A DNA stretch of 7,530 nucleotides from Flavobacteriales bacterium UBA720 (GTDB taxonomy: Bacteria > Bacteroidota > Bacteroidia > Flavobacteriales > Weeksellaceae), in contig DBLQ01000100.1 in NCBI GenBank assembly GCA_002297505.1, positions 1 through 7,530 on the forward strand, written 5' to 3'. Below are positions 7,177 to 7,530 of the stretch, piece after piece (the stretch's first letter is position 1; every line of letters begins with the position of its first letter). The notes under the pieces are model-generated. The model was not told the DNA's origin, searched no databases, and was given only the letters and a program-made list of their open reading frames with translations. The translations under genes were made by a program, and so were the position numbers.

Positions 7177-7184
7177 CAAATTTA
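7177..7184 (-). promoter_or_regulatory. Isolated minus-strand -7-like box
   Basis: TAAATTTG followed by CAC, identical over ten bases to the box in front of the tetR gene. No TTG lies at the expected 19-23 base distance upstream, so promoter activity is doubtful. Transcription from it would run directly into the minus-strand terminator at 7154-7113, giving an RNA of only about 50-60 bases. Confidence 0.25.
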
Positions 7185-7250
7185 AGCTAAATATTTCGAA
7201 ATTCTTATCATTTGGTAATAAAACCAAACATTTTAATGAATAAAATCACA

Positions 7251-7278
7251 AAAAAGCGATTCAGTTGAATCGCTTTTT
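7251..7278. terminator. Bidirectional intrinsic terminator
   Basis: A perfect 28-bp palindrome: AAAAAGCGATTCA (7251-7263), GT, TGAATCGCTTTTT (7266-7278). As RNA it forms a GCGATTC/GAATCGC stem with an AGTT loop, extended by A-U pairs, with a U-tract on either strand. It lies between the convergent methyltransferase gene and the T9SS-tail gene and can end transcription from both. It is the best terminator candidate for the plus-strand gene, 137 bases after its stop. Confidence 0.85.
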
Positions 7279-7308
7279 ACATTGGGTTTAATTAAAATTC
7301 CTTTATTA

Positions 7309-7327
7309 ATGCTTCATTTTGAAGCAT
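7309..7327. other. Small stem-loop downstream of the T9SS-tail gene
   Basis: ATGCTTCA (7309-7316), loop TTT, TGAAGCAT (7320-7327): a perfect 8-bp stem. It lies 33 bases after the stop of the minus-strand gene at 7361. No clear U-tract follows on the minus strand; on the plus strand GTTTAGTTTTT follows. It could be an accessory terminator or an mRNA 3'-end stabiliser. Confidence 0.4.
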
Positions 7328-7360
7328 GTTTAGTTTTTGAAATTATATAATCTCAATATG

Positions 7361-7530
7361 TTAATTTTTTATAAATTTTGAATTAATGATATTACTGGCA
7401 GTATGAATTTTAATCAGATACAATCCCTTCTCCATATCTGCCACACGCACAGCCTTTGTTTTTCCCGACACCGTTTTCAGGATTCTTCCGGACACATCAA
7501 AAATTTCAATTTTATTAATCGTCTGATCGG
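7361..7530 (-). CDS. C-terminal end of a T9SS-secreted protein (type A sorting domain), 5' part outside window
   Basis: The last 55 codons are visible (7528-7364, stop TAA at 7363-7361). They read DQTINKIEIFDVSGRILKTV, then a short linker, VRVADMEKGLYLIKI, and end SKFIKN. This is the type A C-terminal sorting signal of the Bacteroidota type IX secretion system. Its marks are a strand with IxIFDxSGRxLK, then xVxxMxKGLYLIKI, then a basic end of the KFIK kind. Such tails direct proteins with a Sec signal peptide across the outer membrane and are cut off on export or anchoring. The functional domain lies outside the window, so the cargo (enzyme, adhesin or other) is unknown. The gene is convergent with the methyltransferase gene. 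Confidence 0.85.
   Translation of the reverse strand, partial: DQTINKIEIFDVSGRILKTVSGKTKAVRVADMEKGLYLIKIHTASNIINSKFIKN

Noticed and set aside
1..7530. Mobile element, CRISPR array, tRNA or rRNA
   Set aside because: No transposase or integrase motif, no regularly spaced repeat series beyond the two-copy operator, and no recognisable tRNA arms or rRNA segments were found on either strand.

Overview
The window looks like chromosomal DNA from a member of Bacteroidota, most likely a flavobacterium of the Chryseobacterium/Epilithonimonas kind (Weeksellaceae). Four observations support this. Promoter-like boxes match the Bacteroidota -7 consensus TAnnTTTG (TAAATTTG before the regulator, TAACTTTG before the methyltransferase). 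None of the start codons has a clear Shine-Dalgarno sequence. The right edge carries a type IX secretion (T9SS) type A sorting tail, found only in this phylum. The gaps between genes are very AT-rich. The genus is inference.

From 1 to about 5712 everything lies on the minus strand and reads as one tripartite efflux operon. In transcription order it holds a TetR/AcrR regulator (5648-5055), a TolC-family outer-membrane channel (4980-3616), a periplasmic adaptor (3590-2529) and an RND inner-membrane pump (2521 to beyond the left edge). The pump gene is cut by the window: 840 codons are visible and roughly the last 200 are missing. Gaps between the genes are 74, 25 and 7 bases. The only good promoter box found upstream lies in front of the regulator. 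Two near-identical 22-bp elements exactly 50 bp apart bracket that promoter, one on the -33 side and one running from the predicted transcription start into the start codon. They are probably the regulator's own operators, so the regulator would repress itself and the whole pump operon.

The 260-base region 5649-5908 separates this operon from a divergent plus-strand gene (5909-7114). That gene encodes an RsmB/NOP2/Sun-family rRNA cytosine-C5 methyltransferase with intact SAM-binding and both catalytic-cysteine motifs. It has its own promoter box at 5817-5824.

The 246-base region 7115-7360 lies between convergent genes. It holds three hairpins: a bulged stem with a minus-strand U-tract, a perfect bidirectional terminator, and a small stem-loop. 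At the right edge (7361-7530, minus) is the last 55 residues of a secreted or surface protein ending in a T9SS sorting domain.

I see no mobile element, CRISPR array, tRNA or rRNA, and no clearly unprecedented system. The gene content is conventional. The most informative new-looking signal is the duplicated operator around the regulator promoter. A possible short minus-strand transcript in the 3' intergenic region is a weaker lead.
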